The notes under the pieces: model-generated
Databases searched by the model: none
Told to the model about the DNA's origin: nothing
The model's input: only the letters and a program-made list of their open reading frames with translations
Program-made: the position numbers and the translations under genes
Assembly: GCA_023014335.1 (NCBI GenBank)
Contig: JAECYW010000010.1
Location: forward strand, 1 to 64,000
Origin: Galerina marginata
Lineage: Eukaryota > Basidiomycota > Agaricomycetes > Agaricales > Galerinaceae
DNA length: 64,000 nucleotides
Direction: 5' to 3'
Part shown: positions 11,696 to 23,592 of the stretch, in pieces
Layout of the letters: every line of letters starts with the position of its first letter
How positions within the stretch are numbered: position 1 is the first letter of the stretch

Positions 11696-12106
11696 GCTGT
11701 AGTCGAGAAAGAAATGGTAAATTCTAGTGGTTCCAACTCCTCCTAAGCAGAGTGATGGTGAAAGAAGAGGAAAGAAAGTCCTTGCAAACGATTTATGTAA
11801 TATTGCGCCCCTTGGCTGCGTGGCGGTTGAAAACGACGACCGCGGTTACTTTATAAACCCTGCCAAGCTCCGTGCAGGTGCAAAAGAGGGTCAGAAAGGC
11901 TCCATTTCCAGGAGGCTAGAGCCAAAGGGTGTTGGTAGAACGTAGCTTCTTTCCACTTCCGGCATGAGGTTCTTTGAAAGCTTGTCCGGCTATCCGGGCC
12001 GTCAAGTCTCCTCATCCCGAACCACCACAGACCACCACCCACTTCGCCTGAGTTTCTCGTATTTTGCCCAGGAACCTAGATTTTCCGAACCAAATTTTAA
12101 TGCAGG
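11696..12106. promoter_or_regulatory. Shared divergent promoter region
   Basis: The 411 bp separate the starts of the DUF3605 gene (minus) and the RGG/PCI-like gene (plus), so both promoters must lie here. No obvious TATA box was seen. Confidence 0.5.
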
Positions 12107-13494
12107 ATGTCCGATTGGAGGAACGCTGACCGAGGATCTCAGCGTGGACACGGGGAACGAGGCTGGCGATCTCGAGGTCGTGGACGGGGAAGGGGAGCTA
12201 CTCCGCCTTCTTCAAGAGGAATAGCGCCTGCCATCTACAAGTCCCAGTCGCCAGAGGTAACAAGAACCCCTACTGTGTTGGATCCAGTGGCCGCCGCTAG
12301 GAGGCGGATGGACCTAATGGCGTCCGTGAGTAGAAGCAGCGGTTTGGAGAAAGACGGCGATGAGTACGCTTCTTCCACGAACCATATTCTGGCTGGGTCA
12401 TTATAGAACTCCAGCTCCACAGCCTAAAGAACCACAAAACACAAGAAGAATACCGAAACTTTATCCAAGAGAAGGTATCGTCATCGCCGTCCATTTTGCT
12501 TCGGATGTGTTGACATATAATTTCTTGGCTAGGTGGACAATGTCTTCAAGAAACACCCAAGAACTACCTCAGAGTCCGAGAACGAGAAAAGACAACGAGT
12601 CGACGCTCAAGAGAACGTTCTTATTCTTTTCCGTGAGATTTTAGTTTTACCAACACTCATCCCACCTCGAATGCCGACTGATTTACGACCCTGCCCATAG
12701 GGAAGTTGAGAGAAGGCGTAGCTTCCTCCGCCAGACATGACGCATTTGCACTCGAAGGTCTGTAGCTACTGGACATACTCAACTAAAGTTCCTACCTCAA
12801 CCGAAACATACCAGTCTACGAAACCTCCCTATATCTTTCCGTCATCTTCGAATCGCCAAAGCAAACGATCTCCGTTATACCTCACCTCTTCCCTCCAAGA
12901 ACTGAGCACCCGCAAAGCTCGAAACTACCCCCACCTTCCATCTACAGCGTTTTGATCTCCCTCCTACACCACGTTGTGGCTTCCTATCCGTCCCAAAGTA
13001 CCTATTATCAGCAGCTCGAGTCAATACCGACAACTTTGCTACCACAAAAATCTGAAGCCTCAAAATGGCTGGCGTCGCTCACGAAATGCCTGCGAACGAG
13101 GAACTACGCCAAGTTTGCGGGACTTTCTCAGAAGGCATCCATTAAATCTGTACTGGTCGCATCTCTATCGGGAACAGAGCTGAAAAATCCACTATCCCCC
13201 AGGGCCGATCCCAACAAAGGACTGGAAGCCGTCCTATTTCTCCTGGACGCCTTGAGGAAGAAAGCCGCCGATACGACATGGAACGTCGTTCGTTCTGCTT
13301 ATCGGGAACTCTCATGCGATCAAGCATCAGCAGAAACAAAATCCTGGCTTTCACGGACAATGTGCTTGGAGTCTGTTCTCGATCACGAGATGAGTGTTGA
13401 GGCGGAGCATTGGCTGGTTTCTAAAGTCTCCGCAGGGCATGTTCGGCGGAAAGAAGGTGTTGAAGGAAGGTGGATCGTTTGTAAGGTCCGATAG
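12107..13494 (+). CDS. RGG-tract protein with SAC3/PCI-like helical domain
   Basis: Five exons: 12107-12325, 12415-12474, 12533-12632, 12701-12757 and 12815-13494, giving 371 aa. The N-terminus is Arg/Gly rich (GERGWRSRGRGRGRG), as in RNA-binding RGG tracts. The rest is predicted helical: HSLKNHKTQEEYRNFIQEK, VDNVFKKHPR, NVLILFRKLREGVASSARHD, VYETSLYLSVIFESPKQ, and TRNYAKFAGLS. The FRKLREGV...FALEVYE arrangement and the late NYAKF segment recall SAC3/GANP and related CSN8/PSMD8/eIF3K-type helical domains, which serve mRNA export or scaffold complexes. I am not certain which subfamily this is. The frame stays open across all five introns, which argues for a real gene. Confidence 0.6.
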
Positions 13495-13706
13495 GATATC
13501 AGTTCATGTGTCGTAATCCCCCATATTACGTTGTATAGATTTAGTGCCTACCCTGCCTAGCCTACATTGTATGGGTACATGTATTTCGCTTTCTATCAAA
13601 ATTTGCTTTGGTATATGGTATATTGGTAATGTGTTGGAGAATGGGAAAGATGGAAAAGGTGATGTGGATATCGTAAGTTGACCCCAGAAAAGCGAAAAAA
13701 TATCCA

Positions 13707-14992
13707 TTACCGAATCTCGACTTTGTTGAAGAGATCGGCGAGTTCATCAGCAGAGTCCTTCGGTTTCGTCGCCTCTTTCGAAACTAGAGGCACCTCAGCA
13801 GCCTTCTCTGCTTCTTCTTCTGCCTCCTTGGCTTCTTCCTCTTCCTCGGCTTCTTGTTCTTCCTTCTCTTTCTCCTCCTCGTCCTCCTCGTCCGACGCGA
13901 ATAGTTTCCCACCTCTCTGCTTCAGGCTCAAGGCCAGGTTCTCCAAATGTTCATCATCCTCTTCCACGTCGTTCCATTGTAGTTCTAGAGTCATGAGGTT
14001 CGCCAGGCCTTGAGAAATGGCGTTGGCTAGGACACCAAAGGAAGCGTTCTCGAGGTTGTTGTTCTGCAGTTGGAGGGTGTGCAACTTTGGGTTCGAGCCT
14101 TTGGCTAGAGACTCGATGACGGAGGGTACTTCGCCATCTGAGGAAAGCACGCAATCGGAAAGGTTGAGGGTATGCAACTCAGGCCAGGAGGCGAGCGCTT
14201 CAGTCCAAGCTTCAACGCCTGTTAGCTCGCCATCGACGGTGAAAGTGTTGTCTTGCAGATCGATATGCTGGATACCAGGGTTCTTCGCGAGGCCCTTCGC
14301 TAGATGGGTTATACCCTCCATCCTGATACCATTCTGCACCATCCGCACCTCCTGCAGCGTCCCGTGTTCCGCGAATGCCTCAGCCCACGCATGAGCCGAT
14401 CCGTTCTCCAGACGATTGCGACCACAAATGACCACCCTTAGATTCGACTTCTTCCCCTCCGCCTTGCTCAGTTTCGCAGATTCGTGCAGAGCATTGGCGA
14501 TGACCTCCCCTCCCGCTGGGCCCAACCCGTTATTATTCAACCTCAGAATCTGGAAATGCCGATTGTTTGTGAGGAAAGGCACCATAGGGTCCACGGATCG
14601 TCCGCCGAATGCGTTATCACTCAGGTTGATCTCGACGAGCGACGTCTTGTCTATAAGCGCGTCGCATATCGCTGAAAGTGCTTGTGGGATTTCTGAGATC
14701 AGACGACCGGTAAAGATATCTGCGAAATCAGCAACCTGGAAGTGGCACTAGTCAGTAAAAAGTGTACGTGACTCGGCAATCTGATTCACCATACCTTCAA
14801 AGAAGTGGCTTTGGCAAGAAACTCTGCGAGGGCTTGCGACGCGTCGACGCCGATTGTGTTGCCACCAAAGTGTATCTCCTCGAGGATGGTTGGATCGACA
14901 TTTCTCAAGTAAGGTTCGATATCGGCTCTTGTGTCGAGCTTTAGACCTCGCCCGTGCAGTGAAAGGATCGCTGAAGTGGACGTAGATGCCAT
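13707..14992 (-). CDS. RNA1: Ran GTPase-activating protein Rna1
   Basis: Two exons: 14992-14795 and 14735-13707, giving 408 aa. It stimulates GTP hydrolysis by Ran in the cytosol and so sets the direction of nuclear transport. Leucine-rich repeats run through most of the protein: EEIHFGGNTIG, SLVEINLSDNAFGGR, ILRLNNNGLGP, VVICGRNRLENG, EVRMVQNGIR, HIDLQDNTFT, TLNLSDCVLSS, TLQLQNNNLE, TLELQWND. The CGRNRLENG repeat contains the Arg region used by RanGAP, and the acidic tail (a long Glu/Asp-rich run at about residues 330-375) is characteristic. It ends DLFNKVEIR. Length and repeat number fit fungal Rna1. The start is the first ATG, just before the first repeat. Confidence 0.95.
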
Positions 14993-15424
14993 GGCAGGAC
15001 TAGATGATGGTAGAAGACCAATGATCGAGTTAAATCTTATCAATTTAATCAAATTTCTTGGATTATCAATCACGTGACGCGTTGATGGCACAAATGGGCG
15101 CCTATTCGTTCAAGCTAGTGTTCAGACGCATGACTCGCTGTAGAGACGTTGAAACATTTTTCTTAACATATTATGTAGTCAAATGAGTAAAAAAACGTAG
15201 CTGTCTCCGCTTACAACGCGGCATGTTCTGTATCAGGTGGTTACTTCAACAAAATGGCTTCGAAGTTTAAATCTCCAAGAATGTTTTGTGCCCAGCATCT
15301 TAAGTAGAAGGCGCGCAGAAAAACACACAATCAATGTCAATCATTGCCACAATAAAGCACCTGCGAATATCCACAACGCAAGTATCAAGTACCACCCCAA
15401 CTGTGACAGGATTAGTGGACGTGG

Positions 15425-15790
15425 CTACTCCTCCTCGTCATATTCCTTCTTGGAAAACGTGACATTCCCACTGCCGTAGACATGGGCGGTAGTAATCCTC
15501 TTGCCACTACTGTCCTTCAATATCATGGTGGCGCGAGGATCTTTGTCAAGCTTTGAATTGTGGACAGCACCCCTGTGAAATCAATGAGATTGGGATTTTG
15601 TTGCACCAATTTGTAGCAGCCAGGTAAACCAGTCTACTTACTTGAGTTCCGCCGTTGCCACGACATCTTTAAGAAGTTTCTTCTTTGGCAGCGATTTATC
15701 CAGGATGGCTTCATATTCTGCGACTCTAGGGGCTTTCCCCCATATATATTTGATTAGTGCGCGAGCCGAGGATGAAAATTGACGGCTCAT
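15425..15790 (-). CDS. Small mitochondrial protein, family not recognised
   Basis: Two exons: 15790-15642 and 15572-15425, giving 98 aa. The N-terminus MSRQFSSSARALIKYIWGK is an amphipathic, Arg/Ser-rich sequence typical of a mitochondrial presequence (R-x-F-SS type). The remainder is charged: KKKLLKDVVATAELKGAVHN, DPRATMILKDSSGKRITTAH, then an acidic end EYDEEE. The KDP...TMILKDSSGKRI part could be a beta hairpin. It lies upstream of RNA1 on the same strand, 433 bp away. I do not know the family; a mitochondrial ribosome or assembly factor is possible but not shown. Confidence 0.7.
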
Positions 15791-16906
15791 ATTGATATGA
15801 AGTAGATGTGATAGTTCGAAGGAGATGGGAAACTGCGCTGCGCAACGCTGGCTTCTGCTTGAAGGTTGCAGTTTGCTTCGCAAAGAAGGTGCTTTAATAG
15901 CAACTCCAATCTATTGTTCCTGAATGATGATTGCGATAACATTATCATTGCACGCCATCATTCGTTGGGCTGAGTTGGGGTGTCTGCGCGCGAAGATTAC
16001 GCCCACAAAGCTACAAGGAGCGGTGGTAATAAGCCCCAAGTAACCACCGTCAAGCACAAGGCAGTTTCGTGGGCATGGGATCCCCGCTGGGAACATGGGA
16101 TAGTGGATGAGAAATACAAGTCAGATGGACTCTACCCCTTAGCTTGTTGAGCGCCCACAGACCTTGTAGAAACCATGGCAAGGGGGGAAAATGAACAAAA
16201 ATAGCAAAGATAGGCATCCATCAAATAACCAGACGATTGTGTGTACATCTGCCACACCACGGTGACCACAGCGAAGAATAGGAACATTGATGCAGAATGA
16301 CAGAATGACAGATCCAGTAGGGTTTGGGCGGTGCTGAGTCCTGCTGACTCGGAGACAAGGCCCAGACGTGGTCAATAAGGAGCCCAAGTACAATAGAATT
16401 GAAAATGGAAGGGCAGGACAGAACATCAGTGAGTCTTGAGGGTTTTATCCTGGTCCTTCACCAAGTCGATTACGCGGAAGGCGATGGTGGCGTGCATGCT
16501 GCATAATGATAGACTGGGAAGTCGGAATAAACCTTGGATTTGCCCAAGATTTGCCAAGGATTTGCATAGTCAATAATTCAGAGGGTTGAGCCGGGCTAAT
16601 GAAAGAAACTTCATATTATCGTGATCCATAGGTCAGTCACATAATATCGAAGTCCGTCCAGGAGAGACTAGGAAGAAACCGTGTTAAGTCCAAGTCAAGT
16701 CCTTGACTTCAGTTACAGTATGGCTTGCCCCACGGTTGGCCCACGGAGAAATTCGCAGTTAATTATGTAAGCAAGTCCTATTGGTCCAGCCTCTCCTCCG
16801 CATCGGCCTCCCTTTTAACCTGAAGTCATGAATATGGTCGCTTCCTTGGTCGCTTCCTTCTCCTACTTACCTCCTACTAATACTCAAGGAGACCGAAGAT
16901 TTCCTA
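15791..16906. other. Intergenic, no gene recognised
   Basis: No supported frame in 1.1 kb. Near 16684-16712 there is a small inverted repeat (AAGTCAAG..CTTGACTT), and at 16838-16861 a direct repeat GGTCGCTTCCTT appears twice, close to the kinase start. Confidence 0.45.
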
Positions 16907-18404
16907 ATGTGGGCAAAACGCGCTCTGTCAATTGGACGTCCTCGAACACCACTTTCCAACTCTGGTTCTGCTGCGTCCAAGCCTTTTCAGATATTGACGC
17001 GCGACTTACCCGTTGAAGAAGAGCGCAAGCCTGATTATAATCCTCACCATTTCTATCCCGTACACTTAGGAGAAGTGCTGAATGGAAGCTATCAAGTAAT
17101 TACGAAAGTAGGCTATGGCGGAGGTTCAACAGTGTGGCTGGCCAGAAGTATTCAGCGGTGGGTCTTCATCTTTTACAAGCCAGGCAACTGCCCAAACGGT
17201 CTCCCCAAGCAGACAATTCTTGCCATGGAAGTCTACACGTTACGTAACACTGAAAGTTTGCGCAAACAACCATGCCGACGCGTCGTCGGCTCTTCATGAA
17301 TTGGAGATTTCTAGGCATATTGCCTCTTCCAACGCGTCCCATCCTGGTCGCGAATACGTGCGAACTGTTCTCGAGTCATTCGAGATTACCGGGACCCACG
17401 GAAATCACTTGTGCCTCGTGTACGAGCCCATGCGAGAGCCTATCTGGTTGCTAAAACGTCGCTTGCCTGACTGTCGATACCCATCCAGTCTTCTCAAATC
17501 GACGGTATGGCTTATTTTGACTGGATTAGACTACCTTCATTCGGAGTGTCATGTTATTCACACAGGTCAGTCCTTTCAACACTCAAGATCATCTATGATT
17601 TTCTCTTATTAAGGCTGAAAGACATAAAACCCGAGAACATACTCGTTCGGCTTGAGAGTCTATCTGTTCTTGATGAGGTCGCCAAAGCTGAAGCCGACGA
17701 GCCTTCTCCTCGGAAAGTTCTCGAGGACCGGACCATATACCTCTCTAGGAATAACTTTGGTGACCCCAAATCTGGCCCTGGAAGACCAGTGATCACTGAT
17801 TTTGATTCTGCAACCCGCGGAGATGTTTCACACCCTCTTACGCACCCCATCCAACCCGACCCATATCGTTCTCCCGAAGCCACTCTCGGCGCTCCTTGGA
17901 CGTACAGCACTGATATATGGAATTTGGGCTTAATGGTAAGTAAAAATATGTAAGTCGTCAAACCCAACTGAAAGCCATGCGAGGTTAGCTGTGGGATTTG
18001 TTTAACGAAGATTCTTTGTGTCCTGGAATCGACCCGGAACGCCAACGATACACACGTCGGGCACATCTAGCACAGCTCATTGGGTTGTTTGGGCCGCCAC
18101 CCAAGGAACTTCTTAGTCAAGGGAACAAAACCTCCCAGTGGTTTGACTCTGAAGGTAGGCTGCATTGTCAATCAACAAACTCACTACCCAGCTGCTAATC
18201 CATTCACAAGGTGAATTCAAGTTTCAGAACTTTATTCCCCAAGGTATCAGTCTTGCAGATACAGTCACAAATATGGAGGGTGAAGACAAGAAACTGTTCC
18301 TCGAATTTGCTAGCAAGATGTTGCAGTGGCTTCCAGAAAACAGGAGTACAGCCAAGGAGTTACTTTCAGATCCCTGGCTTCACTGGTTCCCTGACGAAGA
18401 GTGA
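16907..18404 (+). CDS. SRPK-like serine/threonine protein kinase
   Basis: Five exons: 16907-17157, 17213-17565, 17622-17935, 17989-18154 and 18211-18404, giving 425 aa. Order of motifs: HFYPVHLGEVLNGSYQVITK, glycine loop GYGGGSTVWLA, catalytic lysine in RYVTLKVC, helix C E in ALHELEISRHI, hinge LCLVYEPM, catalytic loop HVIHTDIKPENIL, then TDFDSA, PIQPDPYRSPEATLGAPW, DIWNLGLMLWDLF and a C-terminal DPWLHWFPDEE. The HTDIKPEN loop and the FYPVHLGE start identify the SRPK/CMGC group, which phosphorylates SR proteins. The magnesium motif reads DFD instead of DFG/DLG, as in some orphan fungal SRPKs. The large kinase insert of true SRPKs is nearly absent. The fourth exon acceptor is needed to restore DLFNEDSLCPG. 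Confidence 0.9.
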
Positions 18405-18601
18405 CCTGAGTGTCGCTTTATCGTATATCTACATAAATTTCATCCAGGAGTACACACACGTATGCAATTACGAAAACAAAAGAAGTGAGGGTAATGTGAA
18501 AATGGTAGGCATGTAGTTTAAATAACTGCATTAATTCCAACGTGAATAATTCTAAAGCAATATTTGTCAATCAGCACGATGGAGGCTAAAAGACATCAGA
18601 C

Positions 18602-21600
18602 TTACTCATCAGCAGATGTAAGCCAATTGGCCGTCTCGGGGAACATTGTCGCTATCATACACAATAAGTTCACCACAAAGAAAGCACATAGAACAAAGCC
18701 TACCTAAACGACGATAGACGGATTCAATGAGCATTGCCCTGAGGTAGTTAACAATCGGAGATATTGCTCCCGTGTTAACCTTCCTTGAAACGACGTGGTA
18801 GTGAGGTGCGCTTGGTAGAAAAATTTCATTGGCTTGATGAAAAGAGCGAGTGCGAGGAGAATACATACACATGGGTGGCAGTTTTTGAAACTGACCGGAT
18901 TTGTTGGAGGAAGGAATCTGGTACCGAGGGATTGAGCTGCCTTTCGAGAGTGCAGATTTTTGTGATTAGGTCGTCTATCTAAATTAATAATTAGACTGGG
19001 ATAAAGTAATGGCCGAGTAAATTTCTTGACCGACCTTAACATCAAAGTTGTCGCGGAAACCAATGTAATAGGTGACGCCGTAGAAACCTGAAATAAAGAC
19101 ATAATCAGACCTCACGGACCAATATTTAAAACGCACGCAACGTACCTTCTACTGTGCGGACCTTGCTAACGACATATCTCTCATCGACGGGTACCCGAGC
19201 GGCGGGTACAATGCAGACCGAGAGGAAGATCTGGGAGGAAATGAACAAGTTATTACGTAAACAACTTTCAAATAACTTACGACCACACGAGGAAGAGCGG
19301 GCCATTGCCGGATAAATCCTAGAAGGGTGCCGATAAATGAGCTCAAGGAGCATAGCTTTAAAGCTACTGGTTCCACCCACCGACGAACGTGTGAGGCACA
19401 CCCTGCCCCGACGCGAGCTTATGGAACACAGCACACGATGGAATGCGTTGGAGTTCCTTCTTCTCTCCTGACTTCTCGTCGACGTACTTGTCCGAATTAT
19501 CTTCACCGCTGCCTTGGAGGATATAATACGACATGTCTTCGCGGTCCTCAGAAGTTTCGTCCTCATCCACAGCATAACTTTCTCCGTTTTTGGGCGTTTG
19601 GTAAATGAAGTGCCGGAGGTTCATACGATTCTTCCCGTCAAAGCTATCTTCGAGCGACTGACCACAAAATGCTGGTGTGAGGGAAGACCGTGAAAGGTAT
19701 AAAAGAACGTACTTTTGCCCAGACCCAAAGAACCATGATTATCTCCAAGATAACACCAATAAGAAGAGGTACCCAAGCGCCGTGAGGAACCTTCTTAAAT
19801 GAAGCACCCCAGAATAGGGCTGGAAAAGAGATGGGTCAACGCTTTTTTAAGATAGAAAATAGCCAGAACGAATTACCATCGAAGAATCCAAACGTGAAGA
19901 AATACAAGAGCCCGACAATGATGGGGAGGTGCTTCACATAGTACATCTGTATAGCCAAGAGCAAACTGGTCGACGTCATGACAGTGGCGACCGCAAACCC
20001 ATAAGCGTTTGTCAAATTGGCCAAGTTTGAAAATACAACGACGATGACCACAGTAGCAATCATGAGTATCCAGTTGATTGCAGGGATATAAACTTGGCCT
20101 TGGATAGTCTCAGATGTGTAGTACATGCGAATTGGGGGAAACGCTTTGCTGTTGATGACTTGTTGGATCAGACTGAATGTAGCTGTGATCAAGGCTTGGG
20201 ACGCGATGAGCTACACAGAGAGTTTGAAAATCAATCGGGAATGAGGTAGTTGCGTGCTTACTGTAGCAAGGACCGCGAACACAAACATGATCCTGGTACG
20301 AGGTTTAGAATCGCAGAGTGGTAAAACCGAAGAATTGATTACCAGAATAACGGCCCGTTGACGGGTCCGGGGATCGTGTTGTAGAACACGTTTGCGAGCA
20401 CAGGTTCACCGTCGTGAATCAACCGGGCCCCTTGGCCAAGGTATGCTAACACCAGTCCAGGGTATACAAAGGTGCAGAATGACATCCGGATGGATGTGGC
20501 ATTGAACTGTCCCAGACTAAGTTGTTATGAGTTCCGGGTAAATTCTAGGAATTCCTGCGAACGAAAAGACTCACTTTGCGAACATTGCTTCGCAACCGGT
20601 TACTGCCAAAAGCACTCCAGCAAGTAAATCGTAATCTCTGGTCCTCACAAAGACTTGTCCAGACGTCAGATTTCACGTATAATATTTAAGAGGCCTCAAC
20701 CCCCAATACTCACGCAAGATAGCACGCGATGGATCGAACGCGCGGAAGATGCCCGGGAAGAAGGTTATATTGTAGATGCCAGTCCCAATGAGAAGAAGGA
20801 ACCAAAGAAATGCAACTGTTGAACAACTTGAGAGGGGGCATTTGTGCACAGGAAGGCACGTACTCGGTGAAAACAGAAATGATAACCGTGCCGTTCCGAA
20901 CTGTTGGGCAACGAATAAAGCAACCAAAAAGGCCTGATTTCGTGAGTGTTAAAAACATAAGTTGTTACTGTATATCAAACCGCATACCACAGAAATTGGA
21001 ATAATGTCGTGGATTACTGATGCTTTAGCGACCGCAATTCCAGCCACAGCGCTCGTGACAGAGACGGCGGGTGTGAATATACCATCTGCCATGGTAAGAC
21101 TATAGAATAATTAGGCCTTTGATTTGGACTATGTAGGCTTGGAAACCCACGCAGTACCAAACAGACACTAGGTGATGGTTAAAATAGGAGAAAATACGAC
21201 TAACTAGAATGCTCACCCATAACAGTAATGGCCAGCGAGACTTCTCTTTTAAAGTGCGTGGCTTCGATGGCCCTTTTCCGAGAGATTCACCTGTAAGCGT
21301 GCGGTCTGCATCGAAGTCGACATCTTCACGAGGGTAGAGGCCTTGGTACAAGGCAAAAGAACCACCCTCGCCTACATCATCGTCACAATTAGTAAAGAGC
21401 GGGAAAAAACAAACGCAGCCCGACCTTCTTTCGTTCCAAAATATAAGGAGACAAAAACCTAGCCAACTTTGAGACGTGCATAAATGTGTTGCACCGCTTC
21501 TGACTCACATATTTTAACAATGGAAGGAGAGTAAGTGACCAGATAATGGCGCTGATGCCTCCAACAATATCTTCGTTAGATGGCATAGGCCCGCTCGCCG

Positions 21601-21813
21601 GCCATATACCGTTTAGGACATACAGAGGAGAAGTCCCAATGTCCGAGTAAATGATACCTCATAGGAAGGGTTAAAACACTGATTATAACATGCAGGCAGG
21701 TTTCGGGACCTACCAAGGGTCTGAAAGCTGAGGTAGAGGAGTGGCAGTCCTGTCAAGCGTACGGCCGTACGCTTCGTGTTGAGTCCAAGTTCTGCAGAGG
21801 CTTTGGAGGTCAT
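18602..21813 (-). CDS. HAK/KUP-type high-affinity potassium transporter
   Basis: Plasma-membrane K+(H+) symporter of the KUP/HAK/KT family, with many short introns on the minus strand. It starts MTSKASAELGLNTKR at 21813. Recognisable segments in order: GIIYSDIGTSPLYVLNGIW (about 21605-21660), then EGGSFALYQGLYPREDVDF (about 21310-21370), MADGIFTPAVSVTSAVAG (about 21045-21095), YPGLVLAYLGQGARL (about 20420-20470), FSNLANLTNAYGFAVATVMT (about 19970-20035), LLYFFTFGFFDG (about 19880-19915), then VDERYVVSKVRTVE, GFYGVTYYIGFRDNFD and the conserved tail PHYHVVSRKVNTGAISPIVN with ETANWLTSADE before the stop. The YSDIGTSPLY and GEGG..ALY motifs form the pore region. Ends are well supported; I did not fix every internal splice site. 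It converges with the kinase gene, whose stop is 198 bp away. Confidence 0.9.
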
Positions 21814-23592
21814 TGTAGGAGGCAGGTTGGAAACACGCAGCAAGTAGTCGAGGGGAACTTGAACAATGTTATATAGAGAAGCCTCGCATGGTTGTCTGGC
21901 CCAGATCCGGTCACGACAAAATTTTCAACAAATAACTCAGACAACGAGGTATCGAGGAATAGCGAATTTCGCGCATCTTGTTATGTTAGACCCTGTTTGA
22001 CCGTAAAGGGGTTTCGTATTTGCGGGATTATAGCTATAGGCAAGTCACGCAAAATTGACGCCGCTCCGGTGATATCAATTTGTTATTCTGTACGAATCGA
22101 CCCCCAGAGTCTTGCCGTTAAGAGGAGACCGGGCAAGTTTTCCACACGGATATCGCAGGGGGAAAGTAAATCTGTGGCTTTGAAGCTGAAGGATTACCGA
22201 ATCCTGATTTTTGTGCAGTGCCTTTCGGTGCAAGAGGCAAGGACCGTGGGGACTTAGAGTTGACGCTTGTTTGTTCTGTCATCTGCGTACTACTCGGCGT
22301 TGCCACTTTAAATTTGCCACCCACCGAGCTGTAGCGAAATACTAAGTATCTGCTCTCATTGAAAGTCTCAACATCATCATTCTCTGGCAGTTGGCGTGTG
22401 CTCAGGAACGATATGAAAGTTCCAGATACTTTAACTGGGACGTTTCCCCGTGGATCTGCATCTCGCTGGTAAATAAGAAACCATTTTTGGAGATCGACTT
22501 GTTGATGGAATTATGTTGTGCTATTGGTTAGTATTCTCATTTATCGCTCCTGTACACTCTCACTGCCCCGATAACCCGAGGAACTGGGTTGTTTACAAAG
22601 TCCTTGGTCGGCCAGGAGTGACTTATAATCCGTCGTAGCTGCGACGTGGAATTGACCCTTGAACTTGAAAACTAAACAAAATGCGATTGCCGATCTCATC
22701 CCGAGACAAATAAGGTAGGCGAACATAACCGCGCTAGTGAAGACGTACTCAGGCCATCGTATTCTTGCATCGATGTATCGATTTAACTGTGTGCACGTAA
22801 ACTGATTTTTTGGCATCCTTCACAAAATCAAGCCTAAGAATGTATTAGTAGCTTTTCCTATAAGTCCTTAGCAACACGGGCGCTTAACACTGGTCCTTGA
22901 CTCAAGCCATTGGAAAGAGCTACACGGTGAATTATTCAGTCACTTTACATTGTTAGTCTGTTTTATAGCAAGCGCACTCAAGATTAAATGCGGAGTAACG
23001 TTGATTGACTTAGACTGGGAAGAGGGATATCGATTATGGCTGACATTTTGATTGTGAATTGCTATTTGGAGATGAGGGATTATGCATATATAGCCAACAT
23101 TTTTCCTGGGGCATAAAAAATACCTCTCAACCGTCGCTGAATGTCTTGATGATTACTCAACCCCATTGGCTTGCCACCTTGCCAATGATATATGGCCAGC
23201 TAAACTTGTAAGTAACTCAAAAGTAACTTCCCTCCAATTCTCTCTCAAAACGAAATTCTTCCACATTTATTCAGGCTCTCGCACCTTTATCCACGTTGCC
23301 GTGATTTTCAGCAGCTCACACCAGTTGGGTGTCAAGCCAAAACGATTCAAGCTGGTTTTGTATGTGACGCCGATGTCGCGCTGAAATTTGAAAACCATAC
23401 GCGTTGAATCTAGCCACGTGATGAGAATCTCTGCCAAGAAAATCAGAACAGTCACCAAGACCTGGCATGCTCACTCCTTCCCACCTGGCATCGTCCAACG
23501 ATTGACAGAATATCCCCGGAACCCCTCAAGATTTGGTTTACTCGTCGCTCTTTTCATATAGATTCTGGACTGATTGAATTCAGTACTGAACC
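21814..23592. other. Intergenic, no gene recognised
   Basis: 1.8 kb between divergent genes (transporter minus, MOB-A plus). Only short frames without motifs were seen. It probably contains two promoters and unrecognised decayed sequence. Confidence 0.45.

Noticed and set aside
13707..14013. Ser-rich plus-strand frame over the 3' part of RNA1
   Set aside because: It is the complement of the Glu-rich acidic tail codons of RNA1, not a separate gene.
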